A DNA stretch of 64,000 nt from an uncultured archaeon (GTDB lineage Archaea > Thermoproteota > Bathyarchaeia > TCS64), in NCBI GenBank assembly GCA_938048735.1, contig CALIUM010000009.1, positions 23,047-87,046 on the forward strand, in the 5' to 3' direction. Shown piece by piece: positions 10,578 to 20,947 of the stretch; position 1 is the first letter of the stretch, and the number at the start of each line of letters is the position of its first letter. Below the pieces are notes generated by a model. It ran no database searches and had not been told where the DNA came from. It worked only from the letters and a program-made list of their open reading frames with translations. Position numbers and translations under genes: made by a program.

Positions 10578-11009
10578 ATGCCGAACGGTCTCTATGCGGG
10601 TAGGAGGCTTGCAGAGATAAGGAAGAAGATGCGCCTTAAGAGCAGGGACTATGTGAGGAGGCTCAAACGCAGAAGGGAGAAGAAGGAGGATCTGCTGGAG
10701 GGGGCCCCAATGGCCAGGGGCATCGTCCTCCAGAAGGTGGGTGTCGAGTCCAAGCAGCCCAACTCGGCTATCAGGAAGTGTGTCAGGGTTCAGCTGATAA
10801 AGAACGGCCGCCTCTTAACCGCATTCCTCCCCGGAGATGGGGCCCTCAACTACGTGGACGAGCACGATGAGGTCGTGGTGGAGGGCATCGGCGGACCCAG
10901 GGCCCGCTCTATGGGTGACATACCGGGGGTGAGATACAAGGTGACCAAGGTGAACAACGTCCCCCTCAATCTGCTCGTCATAGGTAAAGTGAAGAAGCCC
11001 ATGAGATGA
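10578..11009 (+). CDS. rps12: Ribosomal protein S12 (ORF extends to 10554; MPNGLYAG start likelier)
   Basis: [35 protein letters not shown]. Confidence 0.95.
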   Translation: MPNGLYAGRRLAEIRKKMRLKSRDYVRRLKRRREKKEDLLEGAPMARGIVLQKVGVESKQPNSAIRKCVRVQLIKNGRLLTAFLPGDGALNYVDEHDEVVVEGIGGPRARSMGDIPGVRYKVTKVNNVPLNLLVIGKVKKPMR

Positions 11010-11098
11010 CTTAATCCCGCAAAGTGATTGGAAAGATGGTGAAATCCTTTTATTTTGGCTTCCTCCCTTGCTCATCAACGGTTTAAGGGGAAGAGAAG

Positions 11099-11686
11099 AT
11101 GAGCGGAGAGGCCCAGAAGGCACAGTCTCCAAAGCTCTTCGGAGAATGGAGCTTTGAGGAGGTGAAAGTAAGGGATGTGGGGCTTCAGAGGTATCTCAGC
11201 CTTAGCCCCATATGGTTACCACACTCAGGCGGTAGGCATGAGGCTCGGAGATTCAAAAAGTCTGAGATGAACGTCGTGGAGAGGCTTATAAATAACCTAA
11301 TGCGACCTGGGAGCAGCGGGGGAGAGAAGGCCAGAACCACAAACATCGTTAAAAACGCGTTCAAGATAATCCATCTCAAGACGGGGCGGAACCCCATAGA
11401 GGTTCTCGTGAGAGCTATTGAGAACGCCGCCCCAAATGAGGACACCACTAGGATAAGCTATGGTGGAGTAGTATATAGGCTGGCGGTCGATATATCCCCC
11501 CAAAGAAGGATCGATCTGGCCCTCAGGTATATAGTCCAGGGAGCGAAGTCCGCAGCCTTCAGCAACAGAAAAACCCTTGATGAAGTCCTAGCGGAACAGA
11601 TAATAGGGGCTGCGAACGGGGATCCAAACAACTTCGCCATAAAGAGGAGGCTGGAGCTTGAGAGGGTCGCCCTCTCCTCTAGGTGA
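11099..11686 (+). CDS. rps7: Ribosomal protein S7
   Basis: 195 aa; NVVERLINNLMRPG...GRNPIEVLVRAIENAAPNEDTTRISYGGVVYRLAVDISPQRR. Confidence 0.95.
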   Translation: MSGEAQKAQSPKLFGEWSFEEVKVRDVGLQRYLSLSPIWLPHSGGRHEARRFKKSEMNVVERLINNLMRPGSSGGEKARTTNIVKNAFKIIHLKTGRNPIEVLVRAIENAAPNEDTTRISYGGVVYRLAVDISPQRRIDLALRYIVQGAKSAAFSNRKTLDEVLAEQIIGAANGDPNNFAIKRRLELERVALSSR

Positions 11687-11690
11687 CCTC

Positions 11691-12539
11691 TCAATTCATG
11701 CTTCCAGCGAAGAATCCAAACATCCCGATGGACATCCATAATAGAACTAGGTTTTTCACCCTCCTGCTGTTCTCCCTGCTAGGGTTTCTCAAAAGGGAGT
11801 AAGAGGAGTAGATCAACCCCCCATCCGCTATCGCCACTGGGAGGTCATATAGGGAGGAGACCAATCCAAAGAGCTTGGGCAGTATGGAGATTGCCACTGA
11901 GGAGAGGTAGAAGGCTGAGGCTACTTGAGCAGCCCCTCTGGGGCCCCTCGAGACCGCGACTGTTCTGACCCCCCTTGCTTTATCCCCCTCAACATCCACA
12001 ATCCCCTTATTCACCTCCCTACCAGTGTTGGATAGGAAGGCCATTAGAGAGAACACGATGGAGGTGGGGGGTGGGCTCCCTCCAATAAGCATACTTCCAT
12101 AGATGAAGGGTATGGCTATACACATGCTTACGAGGAGGTTCCCCATCAATCCTAGCCTCTTCCCCTTTGTAGAGTAAAGGATCATGAGCACCAATGATAT
12201 GAGCGCCAGAACCAGGAGGCTAGGCCCCGTCATGAAAGCCGCGGTCAATCCCAGAAGGCCTAGGCCGAACGATATCTGGAGAGCTCTCGGGGGCTTGACC
12301 TCTCCACTTGGGATAGGGCGGCTAGGCTCATTTATGGCATCTATCTCCCTATCAAAATAGTCGTTGAAAGCCATAGAGCAGCCAGTGAGAGAAAAGGCGG
12401 TTGTGAACCCAAGCGCTAGCTCCATCCACTCGGTGAGTAAACGACCTAGGCCAACTATAGCCGCGCCAACCAAAACGGCAAAGCCCATCATGATACAGTT
12501 CAAAGGCCTCATAAGTCGAAGGGTGGCGGAGAGCTTCAA
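11691..12539 (-). CDS. UbiA-family prenyltransferase, likely digeranylgeranylglyceryl phosphate synthase
   Basis: NDYFDREIDAINEPSRPIPSG and DVEGDKARGVRT motifs; multiple TM segments. Confidence 0.88.
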   Translation of the reverse strand: MKLSATLRLMRPLNCIMMGFAVLVGAAIVGLGRLLTEWMELALGFTTAFSLTGCSMAFNDYFDREIDAINEPSRPIPSGEVKPPRALQISFGLGLLGLTAAFMTGPSLLVLALISLVLMILYSTKGKRLGLMGNLLVSMCIAIPFIYGSMLIGGSPPPTSIVFSLMAFLSNTGREVNKGIVDVEGDKARGVRTVAVSRGPRGAAQVASAFYLSSVAISILPKLFGLVSSLYDLPVAIADGGLIYSSYSLLRNPSRENSRRVKNLVLLWMSIGMFGFFAGSMN

Positions 12540-12895
12540 TTCGCAATCGCCCTCCCAACACAGCGAACTTCAGATCGGCTCATTCAACATCCCCTATTAG
12601 ATAGAGGTGTCTTGGTTCCATAAAGATGTCTTGAGATGGTAAAGCTTTAGCCCACTTCAAGGGTTTTGCCCCTAAGAGGCGGGGAGCATCTAAGCCCAAT
12701 ACAATATATAAGGTTTAAGATTAATTATTTGAGGAGTTTGATCATTTTGTGCGATATAGACCTGTATGATCTCGATCTAGACCTCTGAGTGTTTCTCCTA
12801 GAAGATTTTAAATAAATGGCCATTCCTCGAGTTTTGGCTGGAGCTTGGATTCAGCGCTTCCTTAGAGGTTTCCTAATTCTTTATAAATAAGGTTT

Positions 12896-13111
12896 ATGAA
12901 GCCTATATTAGTGGCCTGTTTGGGGAAAGCCATTAAAGCATCGAGTAGGGCTAGAAATCGACTGATAAAAGAACTTTTGGAAGATATCGATCCTAGAGTG
13001 AGGAAATCCGTGAAAAAGCTTATAGATAATTATTATGGAGAAGAGCTCGACAGGAAGCTGAGGAAGTTAATGGGTATAAAGAAAACCATGCAGTTGGTTG
13101 AGCTGAGATAA
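12896..13111 (+). CDS. Small basic hypothetical protein
   Basis: 71 aa isolated ORF, no family recognised. Confidence 0.35.
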   Translation: MKPILVACLGKAIKASSRARNRLIKELLEDIDPRVRKSVKKLIDNYYGEELDRKLRKLMGIKKTMQLVELR

Positions 13112-13204
13112 TAATTTAATTGAAGAGATCCAAGATATGGGGATCCGACAGGCTTTAAGAGTGGTCTGACTTATTAAAGGGATAAATGGATTTATCTGAG
13201 AACG

Positions 13205-16057
13205 ATGGAGAAACTAGAGTTGAGCGAGGAAATCTCAGTTGAACCCCTGATCAGGAGAGCCCTCCTAATACCCATTATCATCCTTCTCCTTCTTGGTTTC
13301 AAGTTAGATGTCGTCCTCGCCTCTATACCGCTTAGGGGGCTTGTCATCGACGGGGATGGTCTCCCCATCGTGGGCGCGTCGGTCTCCATCTGGGTAGGTG
13401 GGGAGCTTGTGGCATCTGGAACCACAGGGATGGACGGCCGCTTCTATATTCCTGTGAGGGAGGATAGGCGGTACTCGGTCTATGTCTTTGCGGATGACGG
13501 GGAGACTCCCGGCGTGGATTATCTCCCCTCGAGGAGGGATGCCTCCCCCTCCGAAGGGGAGCTGCTTTTCATTTTGTCTCCCGCCGCATCCCTTGTTCTA
13601 TCCGGCGATATCCTGTTCGTCGAGTCCGAGGAACTGCCATACTCCATCCAATATTCAGTTCATCTCCCTGGCTCTGATGAGGTCTTGAACCCCTGTGGGG
13701 CGCCCCTCATCTACGGGACTACTACCGATAGCCAGAGCAAAAAACTTGGCCTTGCACCATCCCACTTGGTTGTACCTACAGATGTCCCCCTCAGCGTAAA
13801 GATAAACTGCTCCATCCTCATCGAGAGGGGGCTCTCCCCACGGGTGGTATGGATAGAGTCGGTAGCCCCTCACGCTAGGGGTGAGAGGAGGTCTCTTGAT
13901 GCTAGGAGGTTCACTATAGCCTTCAACCTAGATGTGGCCGAGTCCTTGGAGAGAGAGGTCGAGTCAAAGATAGGTGAGATGGAGAGAATGGGGTTCTACC
14001 TGGCATCTGAGAAGAGGGTGACCGCAGAGGCGGGTAGGTCTCTCTCCGAAGCCAGGGTGCTCCACGAGGAGGGCGATTATAAGGAGAGCTTCACACTGGC
14101 AAAGAGGGGCTACCTCCTCCTGAGACAGACTCTCAACGACTTAACGGGTATGGCTCGAGACGCAGCGACCTCCGTCTATATAATAATATTCTTCTTAGCC
14201 TTCTCCTCCGCCTCTGCGGCATTCCTGATCTTCGAGAAGGATGCCAGTAAGCTTCTTGGAAGCCTCGGCGCTTACACCTTCTCATTAACGGTCTTTAACA
14301 CTATCTATCCAGGGAGTTCCATGATATCCTTAGCCAGCTTCTTAAAGTCGGCTACTGCCGCGGAGGCAGCATCCCTCTCTACCGCCTTCCTGATCCCAAG
14401 GGTCCTTAAGGGCAGGGGTTGGGAGGAGCACCTACCCATCAGAAACATTATAGTCCCCATCTTCTCTATCGCGAAGAGGAACATAAAGAGGAGGAGGCTC
14501 AGGTTCACCCTGACCTTCATATCCCTCTCGGTGCTAGTTCTAAGCTTCGTCTCCCTCACATCCATATATCAGGGGTATGGTCTCATCACCGTCCGCATCC
14601 CTGGGCTGGGAGCATTGCAGAAGGGGATCATTATAAGAGCTTCCACCTATACTGAGGAGAGGCCGGCCTTCATCTCCCAAGCCGATGTAGCCTCGGGATG
14701 GCTGGAGAGGCAGCCTGAAAGTTTGAGAGTCTCACCGAAGGCCGAGAATCTACCCCTTAATAGGCCGGCGGTTTACCTTAACAAAAGATCCATTTTCGGG
14801 GTATTGGGCGTAAACCCCGAGGATGAACTCTCGATAATCGACGTTAAAAGTATAATTCTAGAAGGAGGTCTGCCCTCGGAGGGGGAGATCCTGATCAGCG
14901 AATCGTTGAGGAGGGAGCTGGGAGTGAGGGTGGGTGAATCTCTAGACCTTTCAGGGATCCGTGTAACGCTGGTGGGAACCTTCGACGACGAGGGCTTTAG
15001 GAGGCTCAAGGACCTTGATGACGAGTCTTACGCCCCCAGGAAGCTCGTGAATATAAGTCCTGAGGGGGAGGCCCCGAGATATGTGGTATCACCATGCGAA
15101 CCACATGAGATAGTTTTCACCCATATCTCCACAGCTCTACAGATTCCTCTAGTCGGGATCATGAGGGTCGGGATAGCTGTGAAGGAGGGGGCTAATGTGC
15201 ACTCCTTCGCCGCTAGGCTGGCCCTTGAGAGGGGTTACATCGCATGGTCCTCCTCCCCTGACGGGTTATATCTATCCCGTCTTGGCGGGTACCTTGAAGG
15301 GAGAGGACTGCCCCTCATAGTTCCATGGATCATAGTAGTTCTGAATGTCCTAGTGACCACGCTGAACTCGATATATGAGAGGAGGAGGGAGATCCATATC
15401 CTATCCTCAGTTGGCCTTAACCCAGCCCATATAGCCGGGGTATTCATGGCTGAGGCGTCCATAATCGGCCTCTCAGCGGGTGGAGTCGGATACCTCTGTG
15501 GGTTGGGGTTGTACCGGGTGATGGCCCTGCTGAGTATTGGCCTCGAGGTTCGCCAGAAGATATCGGCGGTCTGGAGCATAGCCTCAATAGGCGTAGCGAT
15601 GGCCACAGTAATCATGGGTGTACTTGTCGCCCTGAGGAGTTCCGTGATCATCACCCCTTCCCTGATGAGGCGTTGGAGGATAGAGAGGGAGAAAGCCGGG
15701 TTAGAGGAGCCCTGGGAACTTGTGATTCCCATTAAACTCCAGCCGGGGGAGGTTGGAGACTTCATGGAGTTCGCCGCCAGCTTCCTCATGTCAAGGGAGA
15801 ACGATTCCACGATGAGGACCTCGTCAATAAAGCTGCTACGTGGACCCGAGGGGATGATCAACGAGATAAGCTTCGTCTATAGGGGGACTCAGGGGTGGGG
15901 GGACTTCTATACCAGGAATACCCTCACAGCTGTGAGAGAGCCTGAAGGGGTAAAGATCATCCTTAGAACACATGGGGAGAGGAACTGGGCTCATACCTCG
16001 GGAACCCTGGTGAGGTTCATAGCTATGGAGTGGAGCACGCTTAGGGGCAGGAGATAG
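13205..16057 (+). CDS. Large FtsX/MacB-type ABC permease with N-terminal carboxypeptidase-regulatory-like domain
   Basis: 950 aa; N-terminal GLVIDGDGLPIVGASVSIWVGG...GMDGRFYIPV; permease segments incl. NVLVTTLNSIYERRREIHILSSVGLNPAHI. Confidence 0.82.
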   Translation: MEKLELSEEISVEPLIRRALLIPIIILLLLGFKLDVVLASIPLRGLVIDGDGLPIVGASVSIWVGGELVASGTTGMDGRFYIPVREDRRYSVYVFADDGETPGVDYLPSRRDASPSEGELLFILSPAASLVLSGDILFVESEELPYSIQYSVHLPGSDEVLNPCGAPLIYGTTTDSQSKKLGLAPSHLVVPTDVPLSVKINCSILIERGLSPRVVWIESVAPHARGERRSLDARRFTIAFNLDVAESLEREVESKIGEMERMGFYLASEKRVTAEAGRSLSEARVLHEEGDYKESFTLAKRGYLLLRQTLNDLTGMARDAATSVYIIIFFLAFSSASAAFLIFEKDASKLLGSLGAYTFSLTVFNTIYPGSSMISLASFLKSATAAEAASLSTAFLIPRVLKGRGWEEHLPIRNIIVPIFSIAKRNIKRRRLRFTLTFISLSVLVLSFVSLTSIYQGYGLITVRIPGLGALQKGIIIRASTYTEERPAFISQADVASGWLERQPESLRVSPKAENLPLNRPAVYLNKRSIFGVLGVNPEDELSIIDVKSIILEGGLPSEGEILISESLRRELGVRVGESLDLSGIRVTLVGTFDDEGFRRLKDLDDESYAPRKLVNISPEGEAPRYVVSPCEPHEIVFTHISTALQIPLVGIMRVGIAVKEGANVHSFAARLALERGYIAWSSSPDGLYLSRLGGYLEGRGLPLIVPWIIVVLNVLVTTLNSIYERRREIHILSSVGLNPAHIAGVFMAEASIIGLSAGGVGYLCGLGLYRVMALLSIGLEVRQKISAVWSIASIGVAMATVIMGVLVALRSSVIITPSLMRRWRIEREKAGLEEPWELVIPIKLQPGEVGDFMEFAASFLMSRENDSTMRTSSIKLLRGPEGMINEISFVYRGTQGWGDFYTRNTLTAVREPEGVKIILRTHGERNWAHTSGTLVRFIAMEWSTLRGRR

Positions 16058-16065
16058 CCACGGGG

Positions 16066-16758
16066 TTAACCCCTCTCTATCCTCTCTATCCTACCATCCC
16101 TGATATAGACTATCCTGTCGCTTGCCTTGATCATCTTAAGGTCATGGGTTGCGGATATCAGGGTCATCCCCCTAGTCTTGTTCAACCCCTGGAGGAGGCT
16201 TATTATCTCCATCCCTGTGTTCAGGTCTAGGTTTCCAGTAGGCTCATCTGCCAGAATTATTTCTGGGTCGTTTGCCATGGCTCTAGCTATCGCCACCCGC
16301 TGCTGCTGCCCCGCGGAGAGCTCTGAGGGCTTGTGGTGTAGCCTATCCCCTAGTCCTACCGATGTGAGTAGCTTCTCAGCCTTCCTCAGTCCCTCATCCC
16401 TCGGAACCCCAGCGAATACAGTCGGCAACGCCACATTCTCCAGGGCTGTTAGCACCGGGATGAGGTTGAAGGTTTGGAATATGTACCCTATCTTACGACA
16501 CCTGAGCCAGGCGAGCTCATAGGCGTCAAGCCTGGATATATCAACCCCGTCGATGTAGACCCTCCCCCTGGTAGGCCTGTCAAGTCCGCCTATGAGGTTG
16601 AAGAGGGTGGTCTTACCTGAACCTGAGGGGCCTACAATGGAGAGGTATTCGCCCCTCCCTATCTCCAAGTTAACCCCATCTAGGGCCTTTATGACCTCGC
16701 CCCCGATAGTGTAGTACTTGGCGAGGTCCTCCAACTCTATTATTATGTCAAGGCTCAA
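16066..16758 (-). CDS. ABC transporter ATP-binding protein (LolD/MacB class)
   Basis: Walker [23 protein letters not shown], Walker [12 protein letters not shown]. Confidence 0.95.
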   Translation of the reverse strand: MSLDIIIELEDLAKYYTIGGEVIKALDGVNLEIGRGEYLSIVGPSGSGKTTLFNLIGGLDRPTRGRVYIDGVDISRLDAYELAWLRCRKIGYIFQTFNLIPVLTALENVALPTVFAGVPRDEGLRKAEKLLTSVGLGDRLHHKPSELSAGQQQRVAIARAMANDPEIILADEPTGNLDLNTGMEIISLLQGLNKTRGMTLISATHDLKMIKASDRIVYIRDGRIERIERG

Positions 16759-17248
16759 ACCTAAGGGCCTCCACCGGTGGTAGCCTCGATGCCTTGTACG
16801 CAGGGTATAGGACTCCCCCTAAGCTTAGACATAAGGAGAGGAGTATCGAGCCTAGGGATAATGCTAGGAGCTTATGCCCAGGCGCTGAGAGGAGGGCCCC
16901 GAAACCCGAGGTTATCACTGTGTAGATGGATGTTAGAGAGAGTCCGAAGATCAGCCCTGCAGCCCCCCCGATAAACCCTTCTATAATCGCCTCGGATAGG
17001 AAGAGCATCAGGATATGCCTGTCTAGGGCACCTAGACATTTCATGGTTCCGATCTCCCTATACCTCTCGTAGACTGCTATAAGCATCGTGTTCGTGATGC
17101 AGACGATGGAGACTATTAGGGCCACCGTCATCATCCAGTAGTGATAGCTCTCTGTGGATAGGGCTCCGGGAAACCCCGCAGACTGCTGGAAGGTGTCCAG
17201 GGAGGCGAGGGTTACAAAGAAGGAGATGCTTAGGGCTATGGAGGCCAT
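16748..17248 (-). CDS. FtsX-like ABC permease, probably with an N-terminal extension from a non-ATG start
   Basis: NTMLIAVYERYREIGTMKCLGALDRHI; frame stays open upstream (RDAFRLSLEHINGSLGRSAII). Confidence 0.85.
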   Translation of the reverse strand: MASIALSISFFVTLASLDTFQQSAGFPGALSTESYHYWMMTVALIVSIVCITNTMLIAVYERYREIGTMKCLGALDRHILMLFLSEAIIEGFIGGAAGLIFGLSLTSIYTVITSGFGALLSAPGHKLLALSLGSILLSLCLSLGGVLYPAYKASRLPPVEALRFEP

Positions 17249-17472
17249 GATTATGGCCGACCTACCTAGGCTTCCGTTGATGTGTTCGAGGCTTAACCTG
17301 AAGGCATCTCTGAGGGTGAAGGAGATCTCCCTACTCTCCGAGTCTTCTCCCCTCCCGCGATTATATGGTATCCTTCTCCACGGTTGAAAACCTTATTCAT
17401 GGATAAAAACTGGTTCGAGGCCTTTAGGGTTTATTTAAGCCTCATTGATCCGAGATCCTCACGAACCTCCTA

Positions 17473-17703
17473 TCAGTTAGGCTCCTCTTCTTCCCAATCC
17501 TCATCGCCCCAGTTCTCCTCTTCCTCCCACTCTTCCTCCCACTCTTCCTCTTCCCATTCCTCCTCCGCTTCCTCCTCCCATCCTAGGCAGTCGTAGCACA
17601 GTTTCCTCTTTACATCACCGCACTCGTCGCAGAAGTTGGCGCCGCACTGGGAGCATTGGTGGACTGAGGCGACCTCCATACCGCATATGTCGCATATCGG
17701 CAT
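17473..17703 (-). CDS. Small double CxxC zinc-binding protein with Trp/Glu-rich repeat tail
   Basis: MPICDICGMEVASVHQCSQCGANFCDECGDVKRKLCYDCLGWEEEAEEEWEEEEWEEEWEEEENWGDEDWEEEEPN. Confidence 0.75.
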   Translation of the reverse strand: MPICDICGMEVASVHQCSQCGANFCDECGDVKRKLCYDCLGWEEEAEEEWEEEEWEEEWEEEENWGDEDWEEEEPN

Positions 17704-17711
17704 GTTTTCAC

Positions 17712-18743
17712 CTATTGAAACGGCTTCTCATCCTTTTGCTTATAAACCTTCCGAGGGGGTATATATGTGGCCTTTTCCCCCGGGCGCTCAGCCAATATCT
17801 CCTGGAGCAGCTCCCCCTCAATATTTCCGCCGCTTATTACTATCCCAACCTTTCTTCCTCTGAATCGATCTGGGTTCTCCAGTATAGCTGCCACCCCTAC
17901 GGCTCCCGCCCCCTCAGCTATCTGGCGTTGCTGGTATACCAGAAGCCTGACAGCCTCCCTTATCGAGTCCTCCTCAACCAGTATGAACTCGTCGACTAAG
18001 CGGCGGCATATGTCGAAGGTTATGGAGTTCTCCTCGATACCTCCATGGAGACCTTCCGCTATGGATTCTCCCAGCTCCATCTCCATTATCCTCCCCCTCC
18101 TTATGCTCTCATACATGACTGGAGAGGCGACCGATTGGACTCCCACGACCTCGATGCGCCCTGAGAATCCCTTCACGGCACATGCGATCCCCGATAAGAG
18201 TCCACCGCCACCAACTGGGACAACGATGACGTCCAGCTCCGGTGTCTCCTCCAGCATCTCGAGGCCTATGGTTCCCTGCCCTGCGATTACCTCAGGGTCG
18301 TTGTAGGGCGAGATGAAAACCTTCCCCTCCTCCCTTTCAAGGGCTCTAGCATACCTCTCAGCCTCAATATACTCCTCCCCATGCACGACAAGTTTGACTC
18401 CATATCTCCTTATGGCCTCGATCTTCACCTTGGGAGTATTTTTAGGTACAATCACCGTGGCTTCGAATCCGAGCTCCTTAGCCACGTATCCAACCCCCTG
18501 AGCGTGGTTTCCAGAGGATGCCGCGACGACCCCCTTCTCCATCTCCTCCCTTGAGAGGGTGAGCATCTTGTTCATGGCACCCCTCACCTTAAAGGATCCG
18601 GTGACCTGCTGATTCTCCAGCTTGAGGTATATCTCAGCCCCGCAGATCTCCTCGAGGGAATGAGAACGCTCAATGGGGGTCGCCCTGAGCCTTCCACGGA
18701 GACGTCTCCTGGCCCTATAAATCTCCCTAAGCCCAACAACCAT
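17712..18743 (-). CDS. Threonine ammonia-lyase (PLP-dependent)
   Basis: LKLENQQVTGSFKVRGAMNKM, SSGNHAQGVGYVA, VPVGGGGLLSG. Confidence 0.92.
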   Translation of the reverse strand: MVVGLREIYRARRRLRGRLRATPIERSHSLEEICGAEIYLKLENQQVTGSFKVRGAMNKMLTLSREEMEKGVVAASSGNHAQGVGYVAKELGFEATVIVPKNTPKVKIEAIRRYGVKLVVHGEEYIEAERYARALEREEGKVFISPYNDPEVIAGQGTIGLEMLEETPELDVIVVPVGGGGLLSGIACAVKGFSGRIEVVGVQSVASPVMYESIRRGRIMEMELGESIAEGLHGGIEENSITFDICRRLVDEFILVEEDSIREAVRLLVYQQRQIAEGAGAVGVAAILENPDRFRGRKVGIVISGGNIEGELLQEILAERPGEKATYIPPRKVYKQKDEKPFQ

Positions 18744-18917
18744 ATCAGCCCACAGAATATCACTGAATCACATCAAATATAAAGAACCCTACTAAGATGA
18801 CTCTGAACCATTAAACCTAACCTTACCAAATCATCCTCCTTCATCAGGCTTGAACTATTATGAACTGAACGGTTAACGGGGCGCCTCAACTTCCCTAATC
18901 ATGATCTCTCTTGAGTT

Positions 18918-19904
18918 TTGGAAAAGGGCTTTATCCTAGCCCTTATTTTTAACCCTTTGGTGCGCTTCTTGAGGCATGTGATAATAGATACAGACCCGGG
19001 TGTTGACGACGCTCTTGCCCTCATCTTGGCTTTAAAATCTCCAGAGATCAAGGTCGAGGCCGTGACGACGGTCGTGGGTAACGTTTCCCAGGATAAGGCC
19101 CATCGCAACGCTCTCAAGATGCTCGATTTCCTAAACGCCGGTGAAATACCAGTCGCAAGAGGAGCCCATAAACCCCTCATCAGGGAGGCCTCCCCCGCTG
19201 AGAAGATCCATGGGGAGAGCGGGTTGGGCGAGGCCATACTGCCCGAGCCGAGGAATAGATCCTCTGAAGCCTCGGCCGTAAATTTGATCTTGGAAAAGGC
19301 CTATGAATTGGGTAGAGAGCTGACCCTAGTAGCTCTGGGTCCCTTAACGAATGTGGCCTCAGCGATACTGGCCGAGCCTAGGCTAGTTGATATGGTGGCT
19401 GGCCTCGTGTTCATGGGAGGCGCATACAACCTCACCCCTTATGGTTATGGAAATGTCACACCTGTGGCCGAGTTCAACATATGGCACGACCCGGAGGCGG
19501 CGAAGATAGTCTTCGAATCTGGGATGCCCTTAAAGGCGGTTGGGCTGGATATCACGGCCAACCCCTCAAACAGCCTAACCTTAGATCGCTACCAAGAGAT
19601 AGACAGATTGGGAACCCGGAGGTCACGCTTGGTGGCGGATCTATGCAGGGGATTAATAAAGAGGTTCGGCATCGTACAACTCCATGACCCAATAGCTGTA
19701 GCCGTGGCGTCGAACCCCGATCTAGTGGAGACGGGCAGTTTTTTCGTCGAGGTGGAGACCGCAGGGCTTCTCACACGAGGCCAAACGGTTCTAGATAGGC
19801 GCCCTAGACAATCCCTAGAAAGGAGGCCGAATTTAGAGGTCTGCCTGAGCCTCGACTCGGAGAGGTTTATGGAACTCTTTATGGAACGAGTGGTGTACGA
19901 ATGA
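18918..19904 (+). CDS. Inosine-uridine-preferring nucleoside hydrolase family (start probably ~18975)
   Basis: VIIDTDPGVDDALALILAL, TLVALGPLTNVASAI, FNIWHDPEAA. Confidence 0.93.
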   Translation: MEKGFILALIFNPLVRFLRHVIIDTDPGVDDALALILALKSPEIKVEAVTTVVGNVSQDKAHRNALKMLDFLNAGEIPVARGAHKPLIREASPAEKIHGESGLGEAILPEPRNRSSEASAVNLILEKAYELGRELTLVALGPLTNVASAILAEPRLVDMVAGLVFMGGAYNLTPYGYGNVTPVAEFNIWHDPEAAKIVFESGMPLKAVGLDITANPSNSLTLDRYQEIDRLGTRRSRLVADLCRGLIKRFGIVQLHDPIAVAVASNPDLVETGSFFVEVETAGLLTRGQTVLDRRPRQSLERRPNLEVCLSLDSERFMELFMERVVYE

Positions 19905-19916
19905 ATAGGTGAGCTC

Positions 19917-20897
19917 ATGGTTGACCTCATCTGCTGCGGGGCGATAAACTGGGATATCAACCTATTCGTGGATAGGCTTCCAAGGGAGGGGGAGGAGGTG
20001 GAGGTGAGGATGATCCAGAGGGTCTCAGGGGGAACAGCCGCAAATGTCTCAGTCGCCTCGGCGAGGATACTCGGACCTGGGAGGGTAGCCTTCATCGGGG
20101 CCCTTGGGGGAGACGAGATAGCGGAGAGGCAGCTAGCTATACTCAGGGAGGAGGGTGTGGAGACCTCTGGGATACTCAGGATACCCGAGGAGGAGTCGGG
20201 GCAGGCATATATAACCATCAATCCAGATGGGGAGAACGAGATCCACACATACTTCGGGGCCAACCTAAGGCTGACCCCTCAAAGGATCCTCGATCCGGAG
20301 AGGCTTAGGCTTGTGGATGAGGCTAAGGTGGCTGTGATAATGGATCCACCCCTCCCTTCCGCGAGGCTTCTGGCGGAGCTGTGCAGTGAGAGGGGTGTGA
20401 CGGTCATATGGGACCCGGGGGTCTACCATAGGGCGGGGGTTGAGCCCCTCAAGGATACTCTGATGAATGTCCACTACTTCATCCTTAACCGGGTGGAGTT
20501 CGAGGGCCTCCTGGGAACAAGCGACCCCTTCGAGGTTGGCGGAAGGCTGAGCGCCATCAAAGAGGGGATGAAGGTCATAATCAAGCGTGGAAGCGAAGGG
20601 TGTGCCCTCTATGACGATGGAGAAGTCATCGAGGTAGAGGCTCTACCATTAGAGGAGCTTGGGATGAAGGTGGTTAACACGGTGGGGTGTGGAGACGCCT
20701 TCATAGGGGCCCTCGCCGCCGCCAAGGTAGAGGGCTTGAGCGACCTCGAGGCCCTCAGATGGGGGTGCGCCGCGGGCTCATACAAGGCTACTAGATTGGA
20801 GACGAGGGGTGGACCCACAAGGAGACAGCTAACTGAGCTTTTGAGGGCTTGGGACCTCCTGAGGAACAGCCCATCCCCTCAGAGGCGGCCCCGGTAG
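19917..20897 (+). CDS. PfkB-family carbohydrate/nucleoside kinase
   Basis: VSGGTAANVSVASARIL, NTVGCGDAFIGALAAAKVEG. Confidence 0.92.
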   Translation: MVDLICCGAINWDINLFVDRLPREGEEVEVRMIQRVSGGTAANVSVASARILGPGRVAFIGALGGDEIAERQLAILREEGVETSGILRIPEEESGQAYITINPDGENEIHTYFGANLRLTPQRILDPERLRLVDEAKVAVIMDPPLPSARLLAELCSERGVTVIWDPGVYHRAGVEPLKDTLMNVHYFILNRVEFEGLLGTSDPFEVGGRLSAIKEGMKVIIKRGSEGCALYDDGEVIEVEALPLEELGMKVVNTVGCGDAFIGALAAAKVEGLSDLEALRWGCAAGSYKATRLETRGGPTRRQLTELLRAWDLLRNSPSPQRRPR

Positions 20898-20947
20898 CTA
20901 CATATATCCATAAGTCTTTTTTATCAACAGCCCCCAGCTCCATAGAT

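Noticed and set aside
17384-17596. Plus-strand ORF rich in Ser/His (SSSHSSSHSS)
   Set aside because: Shadow of the Glu/Trp repeat on the minus strand
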